Source: Larimichthys crocea (lineage: Eukaryota > Chordata > Actinopteri > Sciaenidae). From it: a DNA stretch of 64,000 nucleotides. The position numbers were made by a program, and so were the translations under genes. Shown here piece after piece: positions 22,461-34,345 of this stretch. The notes under the pieces were generated by a model that had not been told where the DNA came from, did not search any database, and saw only the letters and a list, made by a program, of their open reading frames with translations. The stretch spans positions 13,383,760-13,447,759 of the forward strand of contig NC_040027.1 of the NCBI RefSeq assembly GCF_000972845.2, written 5' to 3'. Position 1 is the first letter of the stretch. Each line of letters starts with the position of its first letter.

Positions 22461-25400
22461 ACACATCGTCATCCTCCTCATCATCATCATCATCGTCATC
22501 CACACACTCCATCTGCCGGTTACTCTGTACGCTGTATGTAGCTGGTAACAACTCCAAGTTCACCTTTGAACACACTCACACTCACACACTCTACCTTTGT
22601 TTTCTACTTTCAAACAATGTAGCACTGTTAAGTTATTTATTTGTTTACCGTGATGACGTTCACTGTTACCAAGGACAGATCAATGATTTCTATTTGACCA
22701 AAGCTGACGAGATCTCTCTATTCTGTGAAATATATTCAATGAACTGAATTTCAAATGTGTTATAAAGTCAAAAGTTTTACATCAACAGAACCAAAGAGTT
22801 ACTTTCCATCTCGCCTTTCTTTAAAAATGCGTTGTGATTGCCACTGAGGCCACTGCAGTATGTGGATGAACGAGCTTAAAGACGGGAAATGTTGTCATAT
22901 AATGAGTATCCTCTCAGTTTACAGACCATTATCGCTCCTATAGTCTGTTTGGTCTAATGGCAGGATCCCTCTTTAATGCTGAATGCCTTAATCGCTGACG
23001 GATGTCCGTTCATTTCTAATGAATAATTCAATTGCATTTGCATGCTGCTGCAGTAAAGCAGTTTTATTACTGCACCGTGTGCCAGAACTAAATTAACAGT
23101 TCTTTTTCTTCTTGTTTACGACTGTTCGACTTCTCATTTAGTTTTTTTTATGATGAAAATAATGTTCCACTTACATAAATATAGAGTGATGTCCAGGTTC
23201 AATCCAAAGCAACTTTGTATTTTTACAATTTAGCACCTCCAGTTTCAGAGATTAATAGCACTGTGTTAAATATGGACAGCTGTACACGTGTATCTGTTCT
23301 GATTACATTACTTATGATCAAAAACTAGCGAGTCGACAACTTTGCTAACAGACAAACGTCAAGCAAGGTCAACAACACACAAGACATAGCAGCAAGCTCA
23401 TATTACTGACTAGTCCAACAGCTAAAAGTCCAGCTCGGCGTCTTTAAGCCTTATATTTCACCAAGCTCTCACCAATGACTAAAAGTCGGTCCCAGATTTC
23501 CTCTTGTCAGACGACTTCTTGCTCGGTCACGCTCTCCTTTTGTCTTCTTAGCTTTCTCCATCAGTGTCTCCTTTAGTCTCTTCTACTCTGTCATCATGTC
23601 CACAGAGCCTCCTGAACCCTGTTCAATGTAGCATCAGCATGATTTAAAATCAGTTATTTTATGGCAGAAAAGTGACACAATGTTGCTTTAAGACACGGGA
23701 TGTTTTTCCCCTTAAAGCCACATGAATAATTTTTTGTCCAAAAGGTGGCAGAAGAACTCCAAACACACAGCACTGAAACGTGTTGCCTTATGATGTTCCT
23801 GTGGATCATATGGTAGCAAACAGTGACCTACTTACACATACATCAGACTTCTCTCCACCTGTAGAGTGGACTGTTCCTCCTTTCTCCACCAAACTCCTGC
23901 TCCTCACTACAAGCCGCTCGTTTCACATTCATCTGACACAATGAAAAATATTGATAAACGCAGCTCTAACTTTACAAATTATGACGGCATAGGAATTAAT
24001 TATCAAATATGTGTAATTTAATTTAAAGGACCAGTGTGCCAGCTCACCCTCTCCTTTGATGCATGAAGCAGAAACTACGGTTTGTCCGTTCTGGGCCTGC
24101 TCCCTCTGTAGATATAAAAGACTCATTCAAAGGTAACAAAAACATAAAGATTCTTATTCTAATCAGGTGATTACACACTCATGAAAACATTGTTATGAAT
24201 ATTATATTCAGTTTCTGCCTTATTGTGCAAACAGAGCGCCCTGAATCTGACACACCGGACCTTTAAAATAAATGTGGGAGACTTTTTGGAGATGGATGAA
24301 ATGAGAGCATAGAAATCAGTTTTCCTCTTTGTCAGTGTTGATATTTAGTTAGTGACAAACTAATCATACAGACCTCTGATCAGTGTGACGGCTTTACGAC
24401 AACAGTCTACTCTTTTAAAGCCGTTTCACTGTCTAGCCCACATCGGTAGTGATTTAATATTTTAAAAAAAATTCACCTCTGACAGCCACATGTGACCTAC
24501 TGTACAGCATGTAAACTACCTATTTAATACTGTGACTCTGAAGACAAAAGAGCGCTAAAGCCACCATGCATACAATAACAATAGTGTTAAGTTTTCAGCA
24601 GTTAGTTTCCAGATATTTGGTTAGACATTTTGCAACTTCGATGTATGACGATATGCTGAAATACTGAAATTCCTGTTACCACTTTTATATAACTTCAAAT
24701 GAGCATTTTCATGTTAATTTATTGTGTACGATACGCTGTATGTCCAAAGTGTGACTGAATCTATGGCATCCTCTACTGTGTGTTAGTGAGTACAGTATAG
24801 TTACAGCATGACTGCGTCTTACATTACTGGACTTGTGTTTACTTACAGAGGATCCATTGTTGTCGTTTACTGCTGTAAAAAGGAGGAAGGCTGTGTTTTC
24901 CTGTTCGGGTTCAGCAATAAAGAGTTCTCTAGTGGCAGAGAGGCTGTACTGTCACAAACAGCTTGTTTCCTCTCATTCATTCTCCGCTCGTCACTCACAA
25001 CCACATACAACGGCCCAGATTCAGACATAAAAAGTGTTGTTGACTAAAATATGGAGAAATAAGGCGAAGCGCATGAGAGGTTTAAAGCTATTAACGGTAT
25101 TTACATCCTGTGTATGCACACAGAGAGTCTCCAAATCGAAAATATACACCTCCAGTTTTTTTACTGCATAAAAAACCACGTCTTTCCATGACCATCTTTG
25201 ATGATGATGTTTTTATATCCAAAACATTCTGTAATCTTTATTAGAAGATTTGATGGGAGTGGTGGTCGCTTCAGGGTGTTGTATTAAATAATTTCCCAGT
25301 TGTAATTATCTATAAAATTCATTAGAGCATAAACCAAACTTATCTTGCAACTTTTGAAATGAATTTCCCTCCAAACATTTTGATTCCTTCTCCACCCACT

Positions 25401-26632
25401 CCCTAAATCCAGCATCTAATTTAATGTATGATCTTCAAGTGCAGTTTCAAAAACGCTGGTTTTAAATGTTTTTTCATGTGTCTGATACAGAACTATCCAC
25501 ATATACAGACTTATCATAACCACAAGCATTAGCATAAGAAAAGGTCAACACATTTTAGATTGTAATAAATGTTTATGTTTAATAAAAAATGTTAAAAATG
25601 TTGCATAAACAGTCAGTACAAACACAAGACGATGGATCAGTTCTGGTGTAAATGGGAAAACATAAAGTTTGTTTGGAGTGGCATGTCTCCAGCGTACAGT
25701 AAAGTATATGTGTGCATGTGGAGACAATCACAAAAAAACATATATGTTCAGTCACATTGTGTCCTACCTCTTATCATTTGGATAAAATACAAAGGGCCCA
25801 TTACATGCATGATGTGTCATTGGAGCAACATGGACGCTGGTCGGGTTACTGTTATCAGGTCCATTTATTAAAAAAGGGTTGGCTCAGTCACAGGATGAAC
25901 TTTATACAAAAAATACACTTTACTGGTCAAATGAAATCTTATTTCTGCAGCAGACAACTGATGAGGCGTCTGATCTCTAAGCAAGTAAGTCGAATTTATT
26001 TGTTTATTATCTGGATGTTTTAATGAGAATGAACTTAATGTATCCTGAAAGCGACATTCTTCCTCTTACAAATGAACCGTTAAATTTAATTCACAAAGAG
26101 CAGTTTTAAAGAAATAAAACACCCCCTTGTGTTTGTGTATGTATATATGTATATGTTTAACTTGGTGTGGTTTGATCAGCAGCTTCGGGAACATCAGGCA
26201 GATATTTTATTGCCGTGTAACAGACGTTGCTGAGTCAGTTTTTTGACTCTTGTCTAACAACAGTATTTATAACATTTACCATTATCCTATAATTAGCAAC
26301 ACTGGCAGCCGTTAGGTCACACACTCTCGCTTTCGAGTCTGAGGAAAATATTCTGCAGAGGCGTTCACATTATCATATTATGAACTTGATGCAGGACGAT
26401 ATCTCTGTTTCCCTTAAACTAAATATTTATTCATAAAACCTAAATCTATCCACAGAAATAGTACACCGACGTGTTAATGATGATACTCAGTGGTGTTGAA
26501 AGATCTCTAGAGGACAAATATTGTAACCAGTCATTCCAGTGGGGTGGCATTAAATCTGTAGTCGTGTGCCGTTCCTGACCTTTAAGGTGCTGTTCAAACA
26601 GTAAAGGCTGGAGGAGCTTATGTAGGCGTCTC
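22461..26632. other. ap1s2 3'UTR and intergenic region to syap1
   Basis: The ap1s2 and syap1 genes converge here. It starts with the ap1s2 3'UTR, which has a (TCA)n-like run at 22468-22500. It holds one MITE copy (24022-24267) and otherwise AT-rich sequence. Minus-strand poly(A) signals for syap1 (TTTATT on plus) occur near 26207 and 26426. No further gene. Confidence 0.55.
24022..24267 (+). mobile_element. Short inverted-repeat element (MITE), TTAAAGG ends, copy 2
   Basis: Starts TTTAAAGGACCAGTGTG and ends CACACCGGACCTTTAAA. The interior includes TTTGTCCGTTCTGGGC, GTAGATATAAAAGACTCATT and GGTGATTACACACTCATGAAA. Same family as 21393-21649, with a more complete centre. Confidence 0.82.
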
Positions 26633-28675
26633 CTAACTGTCCTCCTTCAGCATCTCTTCAATCTCCTTGTCCCAGTTGTCATCACGGTTCTCGTTATCAT
26701 CCAACACGTCGTACTCCTGAAGTTCCTCCTGCAGCTCTCTCTCCCAGTCAGCGGTCGCCTCTGTAAAAAACAGTCACTCATTGAACTCTGACAAACTATT
26801 TACATGACAACCCAGTTCAACAACAACAACAACAACAACAAAAAGACTAACCCTGCTTTGTGTTTGGATGTTCCCTCTTATCTAGAACCAGCTGTTCCAT
26901 TTCTTTGCGTAGGTCGTCCTGATTTATGTCGCACGAGTCAAAAGCATCGCTCACAAACTCGGACACGGGCGGGCTGGTGGAGATCTCCTCCTCATCCTTT
27001 CATAACACGAACAGAAAGAGGTCAGACTCACGCTCATTTCAGGCTTCATGAGTAATTTTCTCTGGTGTTTTTATCCTTTCAAACACAGGTGGCTTACCTC
27101 GGGTGACTTTGGTTTGGTAGTGCGGATGGCAGCGGGGGGTTTCCTTTTCACAACATCTAGAGAAAGCGTGTTTTTGACATGATCTCTCAGGTATATTCAC
27201 TTTATCAATAACAATAATGGTGCAGAGAAACTGCTGGTATTAGGCGTTCAAAAGGTTCCTTACTCAAACATTTTCCACACAATATTTGGCAAATCCTCAA
27301 CTTCTGTCAACGATGATCACTATTTATAATTTTACGTGCGATATGCTGAATTTAAATGAGTCTTTTTCACAGGCATTATAGTTTTACCCTCGTGATGAGC
27401 AGGGAAATTTAATGCAGCCTTAGTGCATTCCATTAGGAGTCCATTAGGTGATGAAACCTCTTTTCTCGTATCTTAGTATGTAATATATGAACAATTTAAT
27501 GCAGCATTTCATATTTAATTGACCCCCAATAGTGTTTTTCTATCCACCGTAATCTTTGTATAAACTGAAAGGGCTCTCTTTCCTGTTGTTAAACTGAGTA
27601 ATTGAAACAACGGCCCTGATATTATTATTATTCTTATTACTAGGAGGAGGACTAGGTCTAACTGGAGTGCAATTTTTCATCCACCTCCAGTGGTGGAGGT
27701 GGTGCTGGACTACAGGTGTACACCTGGATAACAGGAAGAGCAGACCCTTCTTCATGAGGAAATTCAGGTCCTTTAATATGTGCAGCAGGATGTTGCGGAT
27801 GTCCTACCGTTTATGTGCGAGACGCTGAGTCTTTTTTTTCACTGACAGGAACATTAAGATTAAACACAGGCATTATAGTTTTACCCTTGTGATGAACAGC
27901 CTCAGGACTGGTGCCAGTTTTCTCCACGTCCCTCCGCTCAGCAGCCTGCTGTGCTGCTAAAGCCGTGAGCTGAGCTGACTGCTTTATTAAGGACACGCGG
28001 TAGAAGTAATTCTTCCAGAAGACTTCCTCTTTCACCCTAAAATAAAAGACAAAGAAGAATAAGGAGTCATTACTGCGGTGGAATAGAATATTTTTGTTTT
28101 TTAATAAATTTGTGGAGGGATGCACATGATGAAAAACACAGGACAAAGTATTATGTGAGCATCACAAAACACTCTCACTGTTTGGGGACCAGATGGAAAC
28201 GCATCTTCCGAAGGAGCTCATCTTCCTCCAACATCACCATGGCGACTGGATACATTTGCTCGCAGTCAAAGTGAAATTGCACCCCGGCAGGAGGATCACG
28301 CAAAAAATTTCTTTTGTCCTGTCAACAAATAAAGAAACACGCTGCTGCGGCTACACTTTGAAATTACATTGATGCACATATCAAAAGAGTAATACTCACA
28401 GCCGACAGAGCTAAAATCTGCTGCTGTATGGTCTCCTCTTCATTATAACCAACCCACGGTGGCACAGCAGCACCTAGCAACAATGAAAAGTAGCATGCAG
28501 TTACTGTCTAACTTGTACTGTCATTGGTCTGCACACAATGAAGCCAGCACAAAGTAGAGCACCCCCTCAGATACAGATACAGAAAAATGTGCTGTGTTTT
28601 TCTGGTTATTTTATGGTGTATAATGTATCTATGTGTTGAAGGCAACAAACGTCCTTGTAAGGACAATGAAGTATC

Positions 28676-28719
<44 letters not shown>

Positions 28720-29665
28720 GTTTATTTTGGATAGCACTTTTCACAGTGCAAGGTCACAAAATGCTTCACAAGAGCAACATTAATTAAAAACAAACAAAAA
28801 ACATGATCAATAACAGAACATGAAGACACTGTACAGCAGGCAAGAGCGTCCCGTAGTGTTGGAGCCACCAACCACTTCAAGGGTGGAGCATATCGGAAAT
28901 GTATTCTGCTGCAACAGGTACCTTTAAATGAATCCTGAACTTAATGTAAAGGTGTAAAGCAGATAAAATGTGATGGATGTGAGTCCTCTACCTCTATCTA
29001 TTGTAATATGATATACATATATATCATGCATACATAGTGGATATGTAAATAAACATACTATTGCGACACTTACCAGACCTTTTCGCTTTTTTATCCTGAA
29101 CAAACTTTTCTTGTTCTTTCTGGAAATCTCCCAGAATGGTCTGAGGGTAAGAAAAAATAAATAAAAATAAAAAGGTCAAACTTCTTTAGTGCAAAGAAGG
29201 AAGTGAAAATATATGAATTACCAGCAGACAGCATGGGTTATGTACCTTATCAATGATGCCATTAATGTTCCCCTGCTCCACACTTTTCTTCAGGGTTTGA
29301 GCTGTTTCAACGACAGACTCGGACAGTTTCTTTGAGGCACTGCTGGCGATGTTATAAAAGTAACCTGCGAAGAAGCAACAACAACAACAACAACAACACA
29401 GTGACGTCAGACTGACCCTACAGCTGCAGCAAAGAGACTACTGACTGTCCCCAGACTCACCACTGAAGCCTTTAGCTGTTTGAAGGAGTTGTGGAGGTTG
29501 GTTGTCTTCTTGAACATCACTGCTCTGCTCACTTCCAGCTCCAGCAGTCTGTTTGTTCACTTTACTGTCCTGCTCTTCACCAACATCGACAACAGACTCG
29601 ACTTTTTCTTCAACTTGTCCATTTTCGTTTTGTATTCCGAGCCAGCTCCCCCAGTTCTTAAACAT
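26633..29665 (-). CDS. syap1: Synapse-associated protein 1 (BSD-domain protein), nine coding exons
   Basis: Orthologue of SYAP1, related to Drosophila Sap47 and reported to promote AKT1 phosphorylation. Minus-strand coding exons in gene order: 29665-29461, 29364-29246, 29140-29074, 28473-28400, 28318-28179, 28036-27885, 27156-27098, 26996-26852, 26760-26633. Phases agree throughout, totalling 1089 nt (362 aa; I recall 352 for human). The start [10 protein letters not shown] resembles the human N-terminus. Key blocks: [14 protein letters not shown] (about residue 95), [19 protein letters not shown] (about 132), the BSD domain about 155-215 with [14 protein letters not shown] and [19 protein letters not shown], then [20 protein letters not shown] and an acidic tail ending [10 protein letters not shown]. 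The middle linker after the BSD domain is the least conserved part. Converges with ap1s2 and is head-to-head with shroom2. Confidence 0.96.
26816..26841 (+). repeat. (AAC)n microsatellite
   Basis: A run of AAC/CAA triplets in syap1 intron 8, close to the exon 8 donor. Confidence 0.85.
27330..27410 (-). repeat. Degenerate intronic copy of the syap1 exon 6 3' end and donor
   Basis: CAGGCATTATAGTTTTACCC, then TCGTGATGAGCAGG (27370-27405), matches 27867-27900, which covers the end of exon 6 and its donor site. Matching flanks (ACGTGCGATATGCTGA versus ATGTGCGAGACGCTGA) show the duplicated block is longer, about 80-95 bp, at a 475-495 bp offset. Confidence 0.7.
28676..28719 (+). repeat. (AAT)n microsatellite
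   Basis: About fourteen ATA/AAT triplets in syap1 intron 3, next to GTTTATTTTGGATAGCACTT. Confidence 0.9.
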
Positions 29666-29843
29666 ACTTTAAACACGCTGTGGATCAACTTCAGTAGAAG
29701 TTTTTTAACATGCTCTAACGATGTTTTGTTTTTTTTACACTGTGTGTGTGTGTTTTCTAAAACTACTGATGACGTTTCACCGTTAAAACCACTTCCGCGA
29801 ATCGGTTCAGTTTGTCCCTGCCGTGTACCCGCATCGAACCCCA

Positions 29844-30043
29844 CACGCGTTGTCATGGAAACGTACCCGCTACCCTCAAGATTCTAACTTAACCTAAGTT
29901 TATAGTTAGCCACACGTTGTCATGGAAACGTACCCGCTACCCGTTCAAGATTCTAACTTAAGTTTATAGTTAGCCACACGTTGTCATGGAAACGCACCCG
30001 CTACCCGTTCAAGATTCTAACTTAACTTAAGTTTATAGTTAGC
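29844..30043 (-). promoter_or_regulatory. Triplicated promoter-proximal repeat with X-box-like palindromes, upstream of syap1
   Basis: Three tandem units of 64-67 bp start 180 bp upstream of the syap1 ATG. Each contains GTTGTCATGGAAAC (29849-29862, 29916-29929, 29980-29993), close to the RFX X-box consensus GTNRCC-N2-RGYAAC with one mismatch per half. Each unit also has CAAGATTCTAACTTA and TTTATAGTTAGC. Units differ by small indels. Regulatory function is inferred from position and motif. Confidence 0.6.
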
Positions 30044-31129
30044 TAGCTGAATAGGGCGATTTTCTTGCAGTTAGCTTTATCTCACCCACCAGAAAGTATA
30101 GTTTAAATCTCACCTCAGTGATTTTTTTATATATATATTTATCTGTAAGTAGTAATAGTATAAAGTATTGAACACATACAAAATGACAAAAAAAAAAAAT
30201 ACATATAACATATACAATAAACACACACATGAGGAGATGCATATGCACTTATGTTTGTTCTATTTTGCAACCATGTCCACTCTATTCCACTGTCATGATA
30301 ATAATAATTCATCTTTCTTAATAGGAATTTTCATGATACCTAAACTTATGTAGCTTTGGTAAATAATAATAATAATAATAATAGACCTAATATCAAGTCT
30401 ACTACAGTATAAATAAAAGTATAGTGAAAAACTGAAATATTTACAACAATAAAGACAAAAAGGAGAAAAAATATAAATAAGTAAATAAAAATGAGGCAAT
30501 CAGTTCTGGCATTACCCACATTAATGGTGACCATCTCGTCTGTTTTAAACTGTGATTTTTTTCCATGTTAATGACATTTTTCAACCCCTCTCTCTTTTGT
30601 GTTATGCTGGTGGCCCTGGCTTAAGTCGGGAAGCTGTAATTGTTTTATTTGCTATTAAAAGCAGAATTCTCAGTAAAGAAAGTAATCAAGTCACTGTCTT
30701 TCATAGTATCAGAAGGTATACCCAGTATGTAAAATGCTGGATCTAATATCCGAAACACATTTGATCTCCTTTTGAATATTCTTCCAGAAATTTAAGATAA
30801 CTGGGCAACCCCCAGATATATGTGTAAGGTCCAAAACTTTGTTTTCACTAGATAACAAGATAATTAATTTGAGCAACAACGTACAAAAATGTTATTTTGA
30901 CATAATGACATAAGTAACTTGAGATCCCACAAAAACAAATTAAATGAACTTCCATGAACTAAATGCATGACTGCTTAAGGCTTCCGTAGTTTCCTCCTAT
31001 TGTCTTATCTGCTATTGTAACATTTGCTTCCAATTCCTATTTTTTCTATGACTTCCATATTGTTTTTGTAACATATTTTACAGACCATTTGTATGCAACT
31101 TTTACTGGTGATTTTTTTTAAAAATTGAA
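30044..31129. other. Intergenic region between syap1 and shroom2, left part
   Basis: AT-rich, with an (AAT)n run at 30361-30382 and no gene signal. Reading frames here are chance products of low-complexity sequence. Confidence 0.6.
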
Positions 31130-32050
31130 ATGTTTAGTATGGCCCCCCAGGCATCTTCACATTGTCAGATCTTTTGGACACCCCTTGTTTAGCACATTCA
31201 AATGCTTCATTAAAAAAAAAAGCTAAATCTGCCAGCCATACAGTGTCTGACAATCCTAGAAGGCCATAAATAACACTGGGGAACAATTTGAAAACATCAA
31301 ACATCAGTGCATTTGTCAAACAAGCATAATTTGCATATTTTAAAGTAAAACTCTGTGATCGAGACAAGCCATGGGCCTCTCACAAAGTTATCAGGGTAGA
31401 TAGGATGTACATAAGATGGCTGACTATTGTTGAAGCATCAAACACAATAGTCCTCAAGTTGAACACTCCAGAAAGAGCTATAAATATAATTTTTTTACCT
31501 TAACTACTTGCACACAATTATAATTACAGTAGCCATATCCTTTGTAAAAACATAATAGTGTTAAATAAACATTGCAGTCATGGCTGTTTCTTTCATATTT
31601 CATTGTATGCCAATATTTGAAACTTGACGTGATAGAGAAACACTGAGATCAGTTTTGGATTCCGCACCCAAAAATTTGTTAAAAACAGCTGTCAGACCTA
31701 ACTCAATAAAAATTGTGTTCCCCAGTGTAATATATTATAAAAACAAAGCTGTGGGCCACATGAAATCTGAGCTATATATGCTTTACAGATATTTTCCCAT
31801 TCCTTGTGTGTCTGAAGGTAATGTAGAAATGTATATCTTCACATTGTCAGATCCATTTAACACCCCTTGTCTAGCATATAAAAAGCTAAATCTGCCAGCC
31901 ATAGTGTCTGACAATCCTAGAAGGCAAGCTAAATCTGCCAGCCATAGTGTCTGACAATCCTAGAAGGCCATAAGTAATATATTATAAAAACAATATGAGC
32001 TATGCTTTACAGATATTTTCCCATTTCTTGTGTGTGTCTGAAGGTAAGTG
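31130..32050. repeat. Nested local duplications
   Basis: A block with ATCTTCACATTGTCAGATC, CACCCCTTGT and AGCTAAATCTGCCAGCCATA, then GTGTCTGACAATCCTAGAAGG, occurs at about 31152-31262 and again at 31837-31924. Its right half is repeated in tandem at 31926-31972 (43-bp period). A second block, CTTTACAGATATTTTCCCAT with GTGTGTCTGAAGGTAA, occurs at 31779-31822 and 32004-32047. Confidence 0.8.
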
Positions 32051-32099
32051 TAAAAATGTATAAACGTCATGGGCTTGTAAAGTTTGTTAAAACAAAGTT

Positions 32100-32515
32100 T
32101 TTAATGAGTCAGATCTTGCAGTACCCTCTCTCCGTCGCTAGGTGTCAGCGTTGCGCTGTGTCTCTCTAACACTTGTTGTCCGTGTGGGTCCACGGATGGA
32201 GCTGCTGCTAGGTTAGCCTAGCTCACTTAAACTCTCCTGAGTGTGTCAGTGTGTCGTCCTCGGTTTGTATCATGAAGCAGGACACGGACTGAAGAGAAAC
32301 AAAAAACAAACAAACAGTGGAAAACTATCACTGTGTTCCGTCCACACGGCTAGCGATTTATTTATTTATTTTAAAAAAAGGAAAAGAAGTGATTCACTTG
32401 AGGATAAAACGCTCACAAAAGATGAAGTATGTGTAACGTAAACCTGGGACAGAGCTGCGTGCCACACCGACGAAGCTTTCGTGTTCACCGGTTTATCCAG
32501 AAGTTGCATTCCCAG
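32100..32515 (+). other. shroom2: shroom2 5'UTR exon (approximate 5' border)
   Basis: The exon ends CATTCCCAG at 32515, before the consensus donor GTAAGG. The next exon starts at 34342 with only four untranslated bases before the ATG, so an upstream noncoding exon is needed, and this is the best candidate. The upstream area is GC-richer, with a short upstream ORF starting at 32272. The transcription start was not located. Confidence 0.5.
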
Positions 32516-34341
32516 GTAAGGTCAGCCGCTAAAGCTGAGTTTGTCATGATTTTTATTTAAGGGACAGGGAAGTTCATTTAATGTTAAAGTGGCTGCTTTA
32601 ACTCGGTTACCTTTGTGGGGGAAAACAGTCTGCTGCTTTACTGAGCTCAGTTTATTTGTCAGGACAGCCGAAGATGGTTTCCCCCATTGTGCTTGCTCGA
32701 CATTGCTGCTCACACATAAGAGCATTAAGTTTAAGTCAGCCCGTCTGCAGTATGACAACAGGTGTTTACGCAGTGAGTTTGTATAGCAACATAAAAACAG
32801 CTTTCAACATCCACACAGTCATTCTGTGAGGTCCTCTCAAATACAGAGCACGTTTGTTTGAGTTAGAAAGTCGAGTCCCCATAAAGCATGAAAGTCAGAA
32901 ACCTGTGGAAAGGTTGCATCTTAATTACTTTAAATCAACGTGCTATTGAAGATGTATAAATGAAATAATGCTAAATTCTTAACATGAAAGCCATTTGTGT
33001 TTGAAATAGTATTTGATAAATGTTGTTAGGAATACTTTAAAAGTATAGTAAAGCCTTTTTAGGTGAGAAATAATTAATTTGATCTCTATCCCCAAGCTGT
33101 ATACCCTTTACTTTACCCTTTAAGTTTATTTAAATTTTACTAACAGATAAATTCAGGCATCTATAGCAGCTTTAGACACAATAATTATACATTAAAATTA
33201 GACATGTAAAGATAAATTTAATAGCAATAAAATGTTTTATAGAAATGAGAAATAGAACTAGAAATAAGAACTATATACAATTAAGTCAGATTTTAGAAAA
33301 ATTAATGAAAGTCACAGCATGACTAAAGGTGCAAGTGCAAATTGAATCGTGACTTGTGGTGCAAAATGTCCAGGAAACACTGCATCTGAGTGTGAAATAG
33401 TATCCCAATGCAATGACACCCTTTATTGGTATTATATAAGTTATATTTTTCAATTACTGAGCCCATATTCCATCATTTGCTGTCAGCCTTTTGTTTATTG
33501 TAATGGCGCTGCCATGTTTTAATATGACATGACTGTATTACTCTTACTTCTAACTTCTTTGTCAGTTAAATCCAAGACAATAGGCTACTGAAAAAATAAT
33601 CAAATTCAATACAGCTTTATTAATCCCACTGGGGGCGGTGGTTTGTTTGGAACAGCTTTACATAGACACAACGTAAAAAAAAAAAACCTGACAAATAAGG
33701 AAGTCTATAAAAAATTAAATAAACAAACTTACTGAGTACACAATACACAATACAATAAAACTGACTAAAGGTGACAGTACAAAGTCTTCCACACGTGATC
33801 CAAAACGAGGTCAGCTATTAAGTGTAAAAAAATGTATTAAGAGAGAAGACAGTAATTAACAACATGATAAAGGAGAACATTTATATTAAACGTGTTCTTA
33901 TCTACCAGTCTGAGTCCAGAAATGATGCTTTAGCTTCTCCAGTCACTGGCAAATGCTCAGTTCACTTTATTTTAGACAGTCGGACGTCTTTTCAGGTCAC
34001 ACTCTGGTTCAGGAAGGCTTAAAAGATCAGCAGTGTAACATGTGGCCAGACCAGTGTTGAGCTGTGAAAGTGATCAGTAACCTAAAATCTTTCATAGAAT
34101 TCATTGTCAACCAGATCAATGTTTGAATGAGAGTAATATTGTCTCATTCTTTAGTACCAGTTAAGATCTAGTTGTGGCTTTCTGCTGTTTGGACAGAAGA
34201 ATTCAGAGTTACAGCGAAGTGTCGTCAGCATAGCGCTGAAACAGAATCACATTAAATCAACGTTAACATAAGTGCTTATTGTTATTTTGTGTCTGGACAT
34301 TGTTTAATTTTGTCTTTTTTCTTCCTTTACTTTTATAACAG
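32516..34341 (+). other. shroom2 intron 1
   Basis: About 1.8 kb of AT-rich intron. About 33595-33790 is an ACTTTATT/AATCCC-type interspersed repeat (CAGCTTTATTAATCCCACTG). Nothing else recognised. Confidence 0.55.
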
Positions 34342-34345
34342 TGCC

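Noticed and set aside
22277..22747. 156-codon frame spanning the last ap1s2 exon, with a Ser run
   Set aside because: It is in a different frame from the real exon; the Ser run comes from a TCA/TCC repeat in the 3'UTR.
28508..28787. Reading frames with poly-isoleucine on both strands
   Set aside because: Produced by the (AAT)n microsatellite in a syap1 intron.
29480..29887. 135-codon plus-strand frame over syap1 exon 1 and its promoter
   Set aside because: Antisense to the real syap1 first exon, with no splice support or similarity to a known protein.
29665..32515. A shared bidirectional promoter for syap1 and shroom2
   Set aside because: The two gene starts are about 2.4-2.8 kb apart with repeats between them, too far for a compact bidirectional promoter.
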